Source of the DNA: Methylomonas rhizoryzae
GTDB taxonomy: Bacteria; Pseudomonadota; Gammaproteobacteria; Methylococcales; Methylomonadaceae
Assembly (NCBI RefSeq): GCF_008632455.1
Contig: NZ_CP043929.1
Location: 2,852,001 to 2,916,000, forward strand
DNA length: 64,000 bases
Direction: 5' to 3'
Part shown: in pieces, positions 43,923-50,706 of the stretch
How the letters are laid out: each line of letters begins with the position of its first letter
How positions within the stretch are numbered: the stretch's first letter is position 1
Translations under genes and position numbers: made by a program
The notes under the pieces: model-generated
What the model was told of the DNA's origin: nothing
Databases searched by the model: none
The model's input: only the letters and a program-made list of their open reading frames with translations

Positions 43923-43964
43923 GGGTTGATAAGTTGCTCGAATGCTAGACCTGACCCCGGTCTT
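43923..43964 (+). repeat. Right copy of the 43-bp repeat flanking fitAB
   Basis: It matches 42901-42943 with one missing base and a few changes (CAACCTGACT against AGACCTGACC). The enclosed 980 bases hold the complete FitAB module, so the repeats may mark an insertion unit. Confidence 0.6.
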
Positions 43965-44013
43965 TGCGTGGGCTCGCTAGATAACGCCAAGAATCATCCT
44001 GTAGAGATAATCG

Positions 44014-44640
44014 ATGGACATAGACTCGTTCTTTAAAGATTTACATAAGAAGTCATCTGAAGAAGAAATACTAGACTTTTGTAGAAAGTTCATTCTGCAT
44101 GGAACCCCTTATGTGTTCGGATCAAAAGATGAAGACTTTTATGAATTTCGTAAAAGAATTGGCGAAAAATTTAACGTTCCTTTCTACGAAATATACATCA
44201 CTGGGTCAGCAAAACTTGGTTTCAGTCCTTTTAAGGATAAGATATTTGATTACGATTCAGATATTGATGTTGCACTAGTTTCTCCTCAGTTATTTGAAAG
44301 AATAATGTTTGACATTGGTTATTATCAAATGCAATTCCGAAAAAATAGAGCAGTAGTCCGTGAGAGAGAATTGAGAATGTATCATGAGTTTCTAGAGTAC
44401 GTAGCTTTAGGTTGGATAAGACCAGATAAACTTCCTGTCTCATTTCAGATGAGAACGTTCAAGGATGACTGGTTTGATTTTTTCAGAAGTATATCTAATG
44501 GAAAATCAGAGGTTGGCAATTACCAAGTAAACGCCGGAGTATTTAAAAGTTATCACCACTTAGAAACATACACATTTTTAGGTATCAAAGATTTAAAAGG
44601 GCAACGGTCCATCGAGAGAGCCAATGGCACATCAAATTAA
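44014..44640 (+). CDS. Nucleotidyltransferase-like protein of a two-gene AT-rich operon
   Basis: This is a 208-residue protein. Gly64-Ser65 in ITGSAKLGF followed by DSDIDVAL (D83 and D85) has the GS...DxD pattern of the polymerase-beta nucleotidyltransferase superfamily, which includes MNT antitoxins and CD-NTases. The rest is charged and aromatic without a domain that I can name. The base composition is clearly more AT-rich than the flanking genes, indicating transfer. The last 17 bases overlap the DUF262 gene, so the two proteins are probably made and act together. I suspect an antiviral or toxin-antitoxin role. The nucleotide product and target are unknown. Confidence 0.55.
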   Translation: MDIDSFFKDLHKKSSEEEILDFCRKFILHGTPYVFGSKDEDFYEFRKRIGEKFNVPFYEIYITGSAKLGFSPFKDKIFDYDSDIDVALVSPQLFERIMFDIGYYQMQFRKNRAVVRERELRMYHEFLEYVALGWIRPDKLPVSFQMRTFKDDWFDFFRSISNGKSEVGNYQVNAGVFKSYHHLETYTFLGIKDLKGQRSIERANGTSN

Positions 44641-45619
44641 ACCATCTGTAACTAATCCTACAATTGCTGATATTTACGAAAAAATTGATAACAACCGATT
44701 GATTATTTCCCCGGAATTTCAAAGAAAGTTTGTATGGACCCAAGAGCACCAAGAAGAGTTCCTAGACACCATTTTGAATGGTTATCCATTTCCTGAGATC
44801 TATGTTTGCCAAGGAGAAACCGACACTAAAAAACTTAGAACATCACAAAAAGTTATCGATGGACAGCAGCGCCTTACCACGATAAAAAACTATATAGAAA
44901 ATAATTTCAAAAAAGAGCTAAAAATTGTCCGTCCGTTTGATTCGTTAGATGAGAACGAACGAGATCATTTTCTGTCCTATCAGGTTGTTGTGCGCGACAT
45001 TGGAAGGGTTAATGATGACTTGGTAAGAGAAATATTTAGACGAATAAATCTTACTAAATTCAAGCTTGAAGATATTGAAATACACAATGCAATTTACGAC
45101 GGTCATTTTATCCAAGTGGCAAAAGAGCTTGCGAATGAGGTATCGCTTGAAGACTTTGAGATTTTCTACGAATCAGAACTCACAAGAATGGCCGATGTGC
45201 ATTTCTTTTTATTAGTAATGTCAACTATTGAACGTCAAGGCTATTTCCCTAGAGATAATGAAGTTGAAAATTGTATCGCAGAATTTAACGAAGAATACCC
45301 TAATGCTCATAAAGTGAAATCTAAGATACTAAAATCAATATCTTTTATACAGAGTTTCAATCTTCCTCTTGACTCTATATGGTTCAGAAAGTCTTGTTTT
45401 TTCACAATGGTAGTAGAGTTGTCTGAAGTGGATAGCCTACCGGACAATATTGTTGAACGATTAAACGAGTTTGACGCAACGGTACTCGCTAGAAAAAACG
45501 AAAAAAACACCGACCATGGAGTTTTTTACCACGCAATGTATTCAGGCACTAATGATAGAAAAAACAGAATTATCCGTTCCGAGAATTTTCAAAGGTACAT
45601 TCTTGGGAAAGGTATTTAA
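44624..45619 (+). CDS. DUF262-domain protein (ParB/GmrSD-like)
   Basis: This is a 331-residue protein. SPEFQRKFVWTQEHQ at residues 29-43 and VIDGQQRLTTI at 78-88 are the hallmarks of DUF262, the NTP-dependent domain of GmrSD-type restriction and related defence proteins. The C-terminal HNH (DUF1524) nuclease found in GmrSD is absent, and the protein ends soon after the DUF262 region. It overlaps the nucleotidyltransferase-like gene by 17 nt and shares its AT-rich composition. The partner gene may supply the effector activity. DUF262 is confident; the role is inference. Confidence 0.8.
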   Translation: MAHQIKPSVTNPTIADIYEKIDNNRLIISPEFQRKFVWTQEHQEEFLDTILNGYPFPEIYVCQGETDTKKLRTSQKVIDGQQRLTTIKNYIENNFKKELKIVRPFDSLDENERDHFLSYQVVVRDIGRVNDDLVREIFRRINLTKFKLEDIEIHNAIYDGHFIQVAKELANEVSLEDFEIFYESELTRMADVHFFLLVMSTIERQGYFPRDNEVENCIAEFNEEYPNAHKVKSKILKSISFIQSFNLPLDSIWFRKSCFFTMVVELSEVDSLPDNIVERLNEFDATVLARKNEKNTDHGVFYHAMYSGTNDRKNRIIRSENFQRYILGKGI

Positions 45620-45710
45620 ATCATAGAGCGAGGTAGGGGGCACGGATTTGTGCCCACGCGGATTGAAACGGTAGGCAAATTTGCCCACCCTACGGTTGCA
45701 ATTGAAGTCC

Positions 45711-45802
45711 ATAGGATGTGCTGAACAACGTGAAGCGCATCGTTCGCGACCGATGCGCCTCCTAACGTCGGCACATCCTATTTGTGCGGCGCTTATCGAG
45801 TT
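45711..45802. repeat. REP element copy 1 (abuts RAYT 3' end)
   Basis: The core is 71 bp (45711-45781) with perfect 10-base terminal inverted repeats, ATAGGATGTG and CACATCCTAT. An internal hairpin is formed by GCGCATCG and CGATGCGC. An outer arm (GCGCTTATCGAGTT) extends to the RAYT stop codon. Further copies are at 46610, 48225, 49472 and 51446, with partial ones at 46362 and 47307. Confidence 0.8.
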
Positions 45803-46331
45803 ATTCGACACCTTCAAGCTCAAACCGCTCGTTGCTCCCCCAATTCTTCGAATAAACGCCTTGTTCGACATATCGGTGAAAACTCCAATACGGCCAATCC
45901 ACAACCCTTGTTACTAAGCCATGATTTACCGGATTCCAATGAATATAATCGAAATGCCGATTAAAGTCGTCTTGGTCTGTCATTAAATGCGCCCAAAATC
46001 GGCGTTGCCATATGCCGCGTTCCCGGCGTTTTTGCCGGCTTTTCGAAACTCTTTCGCCAGGATCGATTGTTCTGGAAAACCAGCCTTTCAACAAATTCCA
46101 TCGGGTTGAATAATCGCCATCGCCCTGCGGTAATGTCCAAATGCAATGCAAATGATCGGGCAAGACGACTATCGCCTCTATTCGAAAGGGCTTTTGCCGC
46201 TTTACATATCGAAAGGCATCGCGTAATTCGCACGTCTTTTCGACTAACAACTGATTGTTTTTCCGCTCGGCAAGATTGACGGTAAAAAACCAGGTGCCTT
46301 GCGGAATATAAAATCGGCGGTAGTCGGTCAT
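45801..46331 (-). CDS. REP-associated tyrosine transposase (RAYT)
   Basis: This is a 176-residue Y1 transposase of the TnpA-REP family. The metal-binding histidines are in LPDHLHCIWTLP (H60, H62). The family strings RRFYIPQGTWFFTVNL near the start and IWQRRFWAHLMTDQDDF...YIHWNPV near the end are intact. A REP copy abuts its 3' end and a partial REP lies just beyond its 5' end, the usual RAYT arrangement. RAYTs nick single-stranded DNA at REP hairpins and are thought to spread them. A truncated second copy lies at 49583. Confidence 0.9.
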   Translation of the reverse strand: MTDYRRFYIPQGTWFFTVNLAERKNNQLLVEKTCELRDAFRYVKRQKPFRIEAIVVLPDHLHCIWTLPQGDGDYSTRWNLLKGWFSRTIDPGERVSKSRQKRRERGIWQRRFWAHLMTDQDDFNRHFDYIHWNPVNHGLVTRVVDWPYWSFHRYVEQGVYSKNWGSNERFELEGVE

Positions 46332-46361
46332 GACGGGATTTTATATCCAAACGATGGGCAT

Positions 46362-46381
46362 TCTGACGCCGGCACATCCTA
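46362..46381. repeat. Partial REP (right end only)
   Basis: TCTGACGCCGGCACATCCTA matches the right end of the REP element. Its terminal CTA supplies the stop codon (TAG on the minus strand) of the vsr fragment. Confidence 0.55.
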
Positions 46382-46609
46382 TTTGGCTATGTCCGCCAAA
46401 AGAAAATTATTTATCCTGGCCAATAAAGCGTCCTGATCCTTTACCTCGCATTCCCAAACCACCAGCACCTCCCAGCCCATTTCAGTCAATCCGGCCTTCA
46501 CTTTTTTATCCCGCTCGATATTGCGGTTTAATTTAGGCAGCCAGTATTCCTGGTTGGACTTGGGCAGATGACCGCCTTTACAGCCGGCGTGCTGATGCCA
46601 GAAGCAGCC
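46379..46609 (-). pseudogene. vsr: vsr fragment sandwiched between REP copies
   Basis: The codons from 46609 encode GCFWHQHAGCKGGHLPKSNQ, then EYWLPKLNRNIERDKK and GWEVLVVWECEVKD. This is the C-terminal half of Vsr, the very-short-patch-repair endonuclease that nicks next to T:G mismatches at methylated sites. The N-terminal half with the active-site Asp is missing. The upstream edge is REP copy 2, and the stop codon comes from a partial REP. No cytosine methylase gene is adjacent. It is probably non-functional. Confidence 0.8.
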
Positions 46610-46700
46610 ATAGGATGTGCTGAACAACGTGAAGCGCATCGTTCGCGACCGATGCGCCTCCTGACGTCGGCACATCCTATATGGCGCATCTTATCGCGTT
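46610..46700. repeat. REP element copy 2
   Basis: A 71-bp core (46610-46680) with perfect ATAGGATGTG/CACATCCTAT ends, followed by the outer right arm ATGGCGCATCTTATCGCGTT. The left outer arm is absent because the core joins the vsr fragment directly. Confidence 0.8.
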
Positions 46701-46714
46701 GACTGGGAGCCAAA

Positions 46715-46759
46715 TGTAGTTACAAAAACAAATTGCTCCGCTGTGTTTCTGTAACTACA
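46715..46759. promoter_or_regulatory. Inverted repeat upstream of brnT, candidate BrnA operator
   Basis: TGTAGTTACA (46715-46724) and TGTAACTACA (46750-46759) are a perfect 10-base inverted pair 25 bases apart, ending 9 bases before the brnT start. BrnA represses brnTA by binding its promoter region, so these are good candidate operator half-sites. Confidence 0.5.
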
Positions 46760-46768
46760 ATAATATCC

Positions 46769-47047
46769 ATGAAGATTACTTGCGACCCTGTTAAGCGAGC
46801 CAAAACTCTTGAAGATAGAGGGCTGGATTTCATGGATGCCGCGTATGTGTTTGCCGATCGGCACTTTACCATGACGGATGATCGCAAGGATTACGGGGAA
46901 ATCCGTCAAATCACCGTCGGCTTTTTGCAAGGGCGAACGATAGTGGTTGGCTGGGTTCAACGCGGCGAATGCCGCCATGTTTTTACGATGAGGAAAGCCA
47001 ATGAACGCGAAATCAACAAATATCGGCAGCGACTTGAGCAAGGTTGA
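46769..47047 (+). CDS. brnT: BrnT ribonuclease toxin
   Basis: This is a 92-residue toxin. KITCDPVKRAKTLEDRGLDF, AAYVFADRHF and DDRKDYGEIRQITVGFLQGR, and the late RHVFTMRKANEREINKY, match the BrnT layout, including the Arg/Tyr-rich C-terminal active region. I chose ATG 46769 over an upstream TTG-type start because the family begins at this point. The gene overlaps brnA by 47 nt. BrnT cleaves RNA and inhibits growth until bound by BrnA. Confidence 0.85.
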   Translation: MKITCDPVKRAKTLEDRGLDFMDAAYVFADRHFTMTDDRKDYGEIRQITVGFLQGRTIVVGWVQRGECRHVFTMRKANEREINKYRQRLEQG

Positions 47048-47303
47048 TGCGCATGACATTACCGCCGAGGAGTATGAAGAAATACCGGAACTGACCGATG
47101 AGTTTTTCGAGCATGCTGATCTGTATGAAGGCGAAAAGCTCATTCGTGCAGGCAGGCCAAAGGCAGAACGCCCAAAAGTGTTACTGACTGTGCGATACAG
47201 CCCGGAAGTCGTCGAAGCCTTCAAGGCTACTGGAAAGGGTTGGCAAACGCGCATGGATGACGCGCTGAAAGAGTGGCTACGCGAACATCCGGCGTCGGTG
47301 TAG
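47001..47303 (+). CDS. brnA: BrnA antitoxin
   Basis: This is a 100-residue antitoxin. An acidic N-terminal part (ITAEEYEEIPELTDEFFEHAD) is followed by AGRPKAERPKVLLTVRYSPEVVEAFKATGKGWQTRMDDAL, the ribbon-helix-helix DNA-binding end typical of BrnA, with GWQTRMDDALKEWL. It overlaps brnT. The module lies between REP copy 2 and a partial REP at 47307, only 3 bases after the stop codon. Confidence 0.88.
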   Translation: MNAKSTNIGSDLSKVDAHDITAEEYEEIPELTDEFFEHADLYEGEKLIRAGRPKAERPKVLLTVRYSPEVVEAFKATGKGWQTRMDDALKEWLREHPASV

Positions 47304-47306
47304 TCC

Positions 47307-47347
47307 ATAGGATGTGCTGAACAACGTGAAGCGCATCGTTCGCGACA
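47307..47347. repeat. Partial REP (left half)
   Basis: ATAGGATGTGCTGAACAACG and the following GCGCATCGTTCGCGAC match the left half of the REP core. The sequence then diverges into unrelated DNA. Confidence 0.6.
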
Positions 47348-47414
47348 GATGTGATCTGTACCCTAGCGAATCACGAACTAGCGACGAGCGAGCAGGTAGC
47401 AATGGCTTGTTTGC

Positions 47415-47433
47415 GCTATCATATTTTGATAGC
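47415..47433. promoter_or_regulatory. Inverted repeat upstream of hicA, candidate HicB operator
   Basis: GCTATCA (47415-47421) and TGATAGC (47427-47433) flank TATTT and end 8 bases before the hicA start. HicB-type antitoxins autoregulate through short palindromes at the promoter. Confidence 0.55.
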
Positions 47434-47441
47434 ATCATCAA

Positions 47442-47696
47442 ATGAATTCAAAACATAGCAAAACCTTGCAGGCTATTTTCGCCAAACCGACGTCATCCAC
47501 ACTGGAATGGGCTAAAGTCGAAGCGCTTTTTATTGCAATCGGCTGCCAAGTGATTGAAGGGCGCGGATCGCGGGTGAGGTTTGCATACAATGGCGTGGTG
47601 GCGACCTTCCATCGTCCTCACCCGTCTAAAGAAGCGAAGCCGTACCAGGTTGAGCAAGCCCGCGACTTTTTAACCGTGATTGGAGTTAAACCATGA
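47442..47696 (+). CDS. hicA: HicA mRNA interferase toxin
   Basis: This is an 84-residue toxin with a dsRBD-like fold. It includes LEWAKVEALFIAIGCQVIEGRGSRVRF and then FHRPHP, where the conserved His of HicA lies, ending with YQVEQARDFLTVIG. HicA cleaves mRNA and tmRNA. The stop codon overlaps the hicB start (ATGA). The module sits between the partial REP at 47307 and REP copy 3. Confidence 0.88.
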   Translation: MNSKHSKTLQAIFAKPTSSTLEWAKVEALFIAIGCQVIEGRGSRVRFAYNGVVATFHRPHPSKEAKPYQVEQARDFLTVIGVKP

Positions 47697-48025
47697 ATAC
47701 CATGACCTATCAAGGCTATACCGCCCGTATCGATTTCGACGATCGAGACAATCTGTTTGTCGGCCGTTTACTGGGCATTCGCGACGTGATTGCTTTTCAC
47801 GCCGATAGCGTGGCCGAATTACGTGCGGCGTTTGAAGAGGCCGTGACCGATTATCTTGAAACCTGCGCGGCGATTGGCAAAAAGCCCGAAAAGCCCGCCA
47901 GCGGCAAACTGTTGCTCAGAGTGTCGCCGGAATTGCACGCTGCCGCTTTGGTCAAGGCTCAATCGGTCGGCAAGAGTTTGAACCAGTGGGCCACCGAGGC
48001 ACTGAGCCGCGAAGTCAGCCTTTAG
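47693..48025 (+). CDS. hicB: HicB antitoxin
   Basis: This is a 110-residue antitoxin. The N-terminal half is the HicB-like fold (YQGYTARIDFDDRDNLFVGRLLGI, AFHADSVAELRAAFEEAVTDYLE), which covers the toxin. The C-terminal half is a ribbon-helix-helix (GKLLLRVSPELHAAALVKAQSVGKSLNQWATEAL), which binds DNA. Domain order and length are normal. It overlaps hicA by 4 nt. Confidence 0.9.
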   Translation: MNTMTYQGYTARIDFDDRDNLFVGRLLGIRDVIAFHADSVAELRAAFEEAVTDYLETCAAIGKKPEKPASGKLLLRVSPELHAAALVKAQSVGKSLNQWATEALSREVSL

Positions 48026-48224
48026 CCCGTAGAATGCGCTGAACCAAAGCTCGTAGGCTGGGTTGAGCAAAAGCGATACCCAGCATTGAAGCCAAGTCGC
48101 TGGGTTTCATTGCATTTAACCCAGCCCGCGTAGGTACGATTAGCTCTGCGTAATCGTACGAATGTTTCGACTCCATACCTCCGATAACGCTTTCGCTGAT
48201 CGGAGCTCAGAGCTCTTGCAATCA
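48026..48224. other. Intergenic repeat-like sequence after hicB
   Basis: It contains TAGAATGCGCTGAACC, a worn REP-like start, and TAGGCTGGGTTGAGCAAAAG paired with a later AACCCAGC. This looks like a second interspersed palindrome. No gene seen. Confidence 0.4.
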
Positions 48225-48335
48225 AACGCGATAACGTGCGCTAAATAGGATGTGCTGAACAACGTGAAGCGCATCGTTCGCGACCGATGCGCCTCCTAAC
48301 GTCGGCACATCCTATATGGCGCATCTTATCGCGTT
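48225..48335. repeat. REP element copy 3, most complete
   Basis: This 111-bp copy has both outer arms: AACGCGATAA at the left and TTATCGCGTT at the right, with TGCGC/GGCGCA inside them. Within these is the 71-bp core with ATAGGATGTG/CACATCCTAT ends and the GCGCATCG/CGATGCGC hairpin. The whole element can fold as one long stem. Its right end directly joins an IS remnant. Confidence 0.8.
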
Positions 48336-48548
48336 GGCGATACAGTACCGCCTAGGCGGTGGTGCGCCTGAAATCCGCCAAAAGGCGGAATTTAACGCCC
48401 TTCGGGGCGAATATAACCGGCTAAAACCGGTTTTTGAGGTGTGATCGGGCTTCCAGAAGCCCAACAAAACCAAAAAATGGTTTTGAAGCCGAAGGCATAT
48501 AGGCAAATTTCAACACCCTGTTACAGGGGAGATAAAATCAACAGCCTG
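48336..48548 (+). mobile_element. Right-end remnant of the IS5-family element
   Basis: It is nearly identical to 59861-60046: the last six codons of the transposase, the same chain of hairpins, and then the right inverted repeat (GTTACAGGGGAGATAAAATC, ending CAACAGCCTG) that the full copy at 58669 has lost. A CTAA follows at 48549-48552, the target-duplication sequence of the full copy. The left part of the IS is gone and is replaced by REP copy 3. Confidence 0.8.
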
Positions 48549-48617
48549 CTAAGTGACTTGTGTATAACGAGATGGCTTTAATGGTAGCGCATGCGAATCT
48601 TGTAAAGAATCCGAAAA

Positions 48618-48896
48618 ATGAAATATATCGATCGTTTGGCATTGATGCTAATTCCGTTATTAATGTTTTTATGGCTATTCGGTACTGGAATTTGGATTTT
48701 AACTGGACCTAATATAAAGACGTGCAATGGCACTTTATTTGATGAAACTGGAATAATTTTGGTTACCTCCATTGTAGGTTATAGAATAATGTTCAAACGA
48801 GGTGATCGTTTTTATTTCTATGTCGCTTACTTGGTGCCTAGTGTAATTGGGATCATTTTGGTTGGTGGATGCTATTTGAGCGCATTAATTCTTTAA
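48618..48896 (+). CDS. Small hypothetical membrane protein
   Basis: This is a 92-residue AT-rich gene encoding three probable membrane segments (ALMLIPLLMFLWLFGTGIWIL, GIILVTSIVGYRIM, VAYLVPSVIGIILVGGCYL). No family recognised. The ribosome-binding site is weak. Its composition differs from the core genome, like its neighbour at 49150. It may be a small accessory gene or a toxin-like peptide; nothing in the sequence decides this. Confidence 0.5.
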   Translation: MKYIDRLALMLIPLLMFLWLFGTGIWILTGPNIKTCNGTLFDETGIILVTSIVGYRIMFKRGDRFYFYVAYLVPSVIGIILVGGCYLSALIL

Positions 48897-48987
48897 GGCT
48901 GTAAGGCGAAACGCATCGCGGTTCCGCCGTATGGTGGCATTTGGATTGCCGATCGCCTACGACCGACGGCGGATTATTGAGATAACG

Positions 48988-49026
48988 GGGGTCAGAGTAA
49001 AGTAAATTTAAGGTTGCTCTGACCCC
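48988..49026. repeat. Inverted repeat GGGGTCAGAG / CTCTGACCCC
   Basis: A perfect 10-base inverted repeat with a 19-base AT-rich loop. GGGGTCAGAG-type palindromes are widespread intergenic repeats in proteobacteria. It lies between two small membrane-protein genes. Confidence 0.6.
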
Positions 49027-49149
49027 AGTTATTTATGACAAGTACGGCAAAAGAAACAACTACTTCTACTATTGATATATGGGGGATACGATTGATACCA
49101 TAAATTCGCAAAACCCCACAAGTACATATAGTGAAAAAGGAGGTAATTA

Positions 49150-49398
49150 ATGACTATTGAAGTATTGTTTTCTTTACTGGCGTTTATCTTCTTTTCTTGG
49201 CTTTTATGGGGAGTAATATTTGCCTTTAAACAGCTATTTGATGTAAATAGCAAATACTATCACAAATTTAATAATATATCACCGAAGCTAATTTTTACTT
49301 TAAAATTTGTTTTTCCAGTCATGGCTATATTGTTCGTATTTGAAATTATTCTTACTGTCATTTTTTTGCTGAAATATCTACCTGAATCCGTGACTTAA
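49150..49398 (+). CDS. Small hypothetical membrane protein with strong ribosome-binding site
   Basis: This is an 82-residue protein with two long hydrophobic segments (EVLFSLLAFIFFSWLLWGVIF and LIFTLKFVFPVMAILFVFEI, continuing to about residue 75). AAAGGAGGT lies seven bases before the ATG, so translation is likely. No family recognised. It is AT-rich and located in the REP-delimited island. Confidence 0.55.
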   Translation: MTIEVLFSLLAFIFFSWLLWGVIFAFKQLFDVNSKYYHKFNNISPKLIFTLKFVFPVMAILFVFEIILTVIFLLKYLPESVT

Positions 49399-49471
49399 CA
49401 AGGCGCACAAGAATATATCATATTGATTTATAAGATATATTCTTGGATAATACGCGCATTCCATTTTCATC

Positions 49472-49584
49472 CAACGCGATAACGTGCGCTAAATAGGATG
49501 CGCTGAACAACGTGAAGCGCATCGTCCGCGACCGATGCGCCTCCTAACGTCGGCACATCCTATTTGTGCGGCGCTTATCGAGTT
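49472..49584. repeat. REP element copy 4
   Basis: It has the left arm CAACGCGATAACGTGCGCTA and a 71-bp core at 49493-49563 with one change in the left terminal repeat (ATAGGATGCG). The right arm runs to the stop codon of the RAYT fragment. 49493-49887 duplicates 45711-46105. Confidence 0.8.
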
Positions 49585-49887
49585 ATTCGACACCTTCAAG
49601 CTCAAACCGCTCGTTGCTCCCCCAATTCCGCGAATAAACGCCTTGTTCGACATATCGGTGAAAACTCGAATACGGCCAATCCACAACCCTTGTTACTAAG
49701 CCATGCTTTACCGGATTCCAATGAATATAATCGAAATGCCGATTAAAGTCGTCTTGGTCTGTCATTAAATGCGCCCAAAATCGGCGTTGCCATATGCCGC
49801 GTTCCCGGCGTTTTTGCCGGCTTTTCGAAACTCTTTCGCCAGGATCGATTGTTCTGGAAAACCAGCCTTTCAACAAATTCCATCGGG
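49583..49887 (-). pseudogene. C-terminal fragment of RAYT, duplicated
   Basis: It is nearly identical to the last 100 codons of the RAYT gene at 45801 (RWNLLKGWFSRTIDPGERVS through FELEGVE). Homology stops at 49887, in the middle of the gene. The catalytic His-containing N-terminal half is missing, so it cannot be active. Confidence 0.85.
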
Positions 49888-49972
49888 CCGACAAAGAAAG
49901 GATGATATACGGAAAAAATAAATCGTTGTGACTACAAGCTTATTGGAGCAACTCATCTTTTATGGTAGATAG

Positions 49973-50398
49973 ATGAAATTCTCTAATCACTCATTAGGCC
50001 TAGAAAATATGAAGGATATCGACAAAGTAAAAACTGTCGCCAGACTCTTCTGGATTTATTTGTCATTAGTCGTCGTGGTAGGTGTAGCTGGCCACGAAAT
50101 GGAGCATCTTCGCGACGCCCTCAACATCTCGGCCACGCTAATTGGCTCTTTTTTAATTTTTTTGTGGGTGCACTATGACAGTAAATCTGTCGGCAAGTTA
50201 CTTAGTCCTCCGTTCAAAGTTGGGGTCGTGGGGCTGCCCATCGTATTCGTCCCAATCTACATTTTTATAACCAGAGGGGTTGCTAAAGGTTTTGTTGTTA
50301 TATTGGTGTTTGCCTTAAAGGTTATTGGCTTCTATGCGCTGATAGGACTTCTTTTAACGGGCCTACAAATGGCGGACTTGTATCGGCTTCCGGCCTAA
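49973..50398 (+). CDS. Hypothetical four-span membrane protein
   Basis: This is a 141-residue protein with about four hydrophobic segments: LFWIYLSLVVVVGVAG, ISATLIGSFLIFLWV, VGVVGLPIVFVPIYIFI and FVVILVFALKVIGFYALIGLLLTG. A second possible start is the Met at residue 13. No family recognised. A 13-base inverted repeat follows 29 bases after the stop. Confidence 0.5.
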   Translation: MKFSNHSLGLENMKDIDKVKTVARLFWIYLSLVVVVGVAGHEMEHLRDALNISATLIGSFLIFLWVHYDSKSVGKLLSPPFKVGVVGLPIVFVPIYIFITRGVAKGFVVILVFALKVIGFYALIGLLLTGLQMADLYRLPA

Positions 50399-50426
50399 CA
50401 TGGCGCTCATAAGGCCGTAGGCTGTT

Positions 50427-50470
50427 TTCGCAATAGCAAAACACCTGTGTTGGCGGATTGCTATTGCGAA
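50427..50470. repeat. 13-base perfect inverted repeat
   Basis: TTCGCAATAGCAA (50427-50439) and TTGCTATTGCGAA (50458-50470) flank an 18-base loop. It may form a hairpin ending the upstream gene, although no T-run follows, or be an interspersed repeat. Confidence 0.55.
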
Positions 50471-50706
50471 TCCGTCTTGCGGTCTCGTGGAACCACCCCG
50501 CATGCTCGTTGGCGGTCCCCGGTTTGGCGAAGAAACCGCGTCGAATGGACAGGGTGGGCAGCGGGCAGTGATCTGCGAGCAGGCCATTGCGGTGCAAAGC
50601 GCGTTCCGTCAATAATACGGCGCTGACGTGCGACAGGGACGAGCGGGTTTCTGATGCACCTCGCGCCTATCTGGCTTCCAACTTATTAATTATTGAGCGG
50701 AGAGAA
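50471..50706. other. Intergenic, no gene supported
   Basis: Mixed sequence between the inverted repeat and the beta-solenoid gene. GAGCGGAGAGAA just before 50707 is the ribosome-binding site of that gene. Nothing else recognised. Confidence 0.35.
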
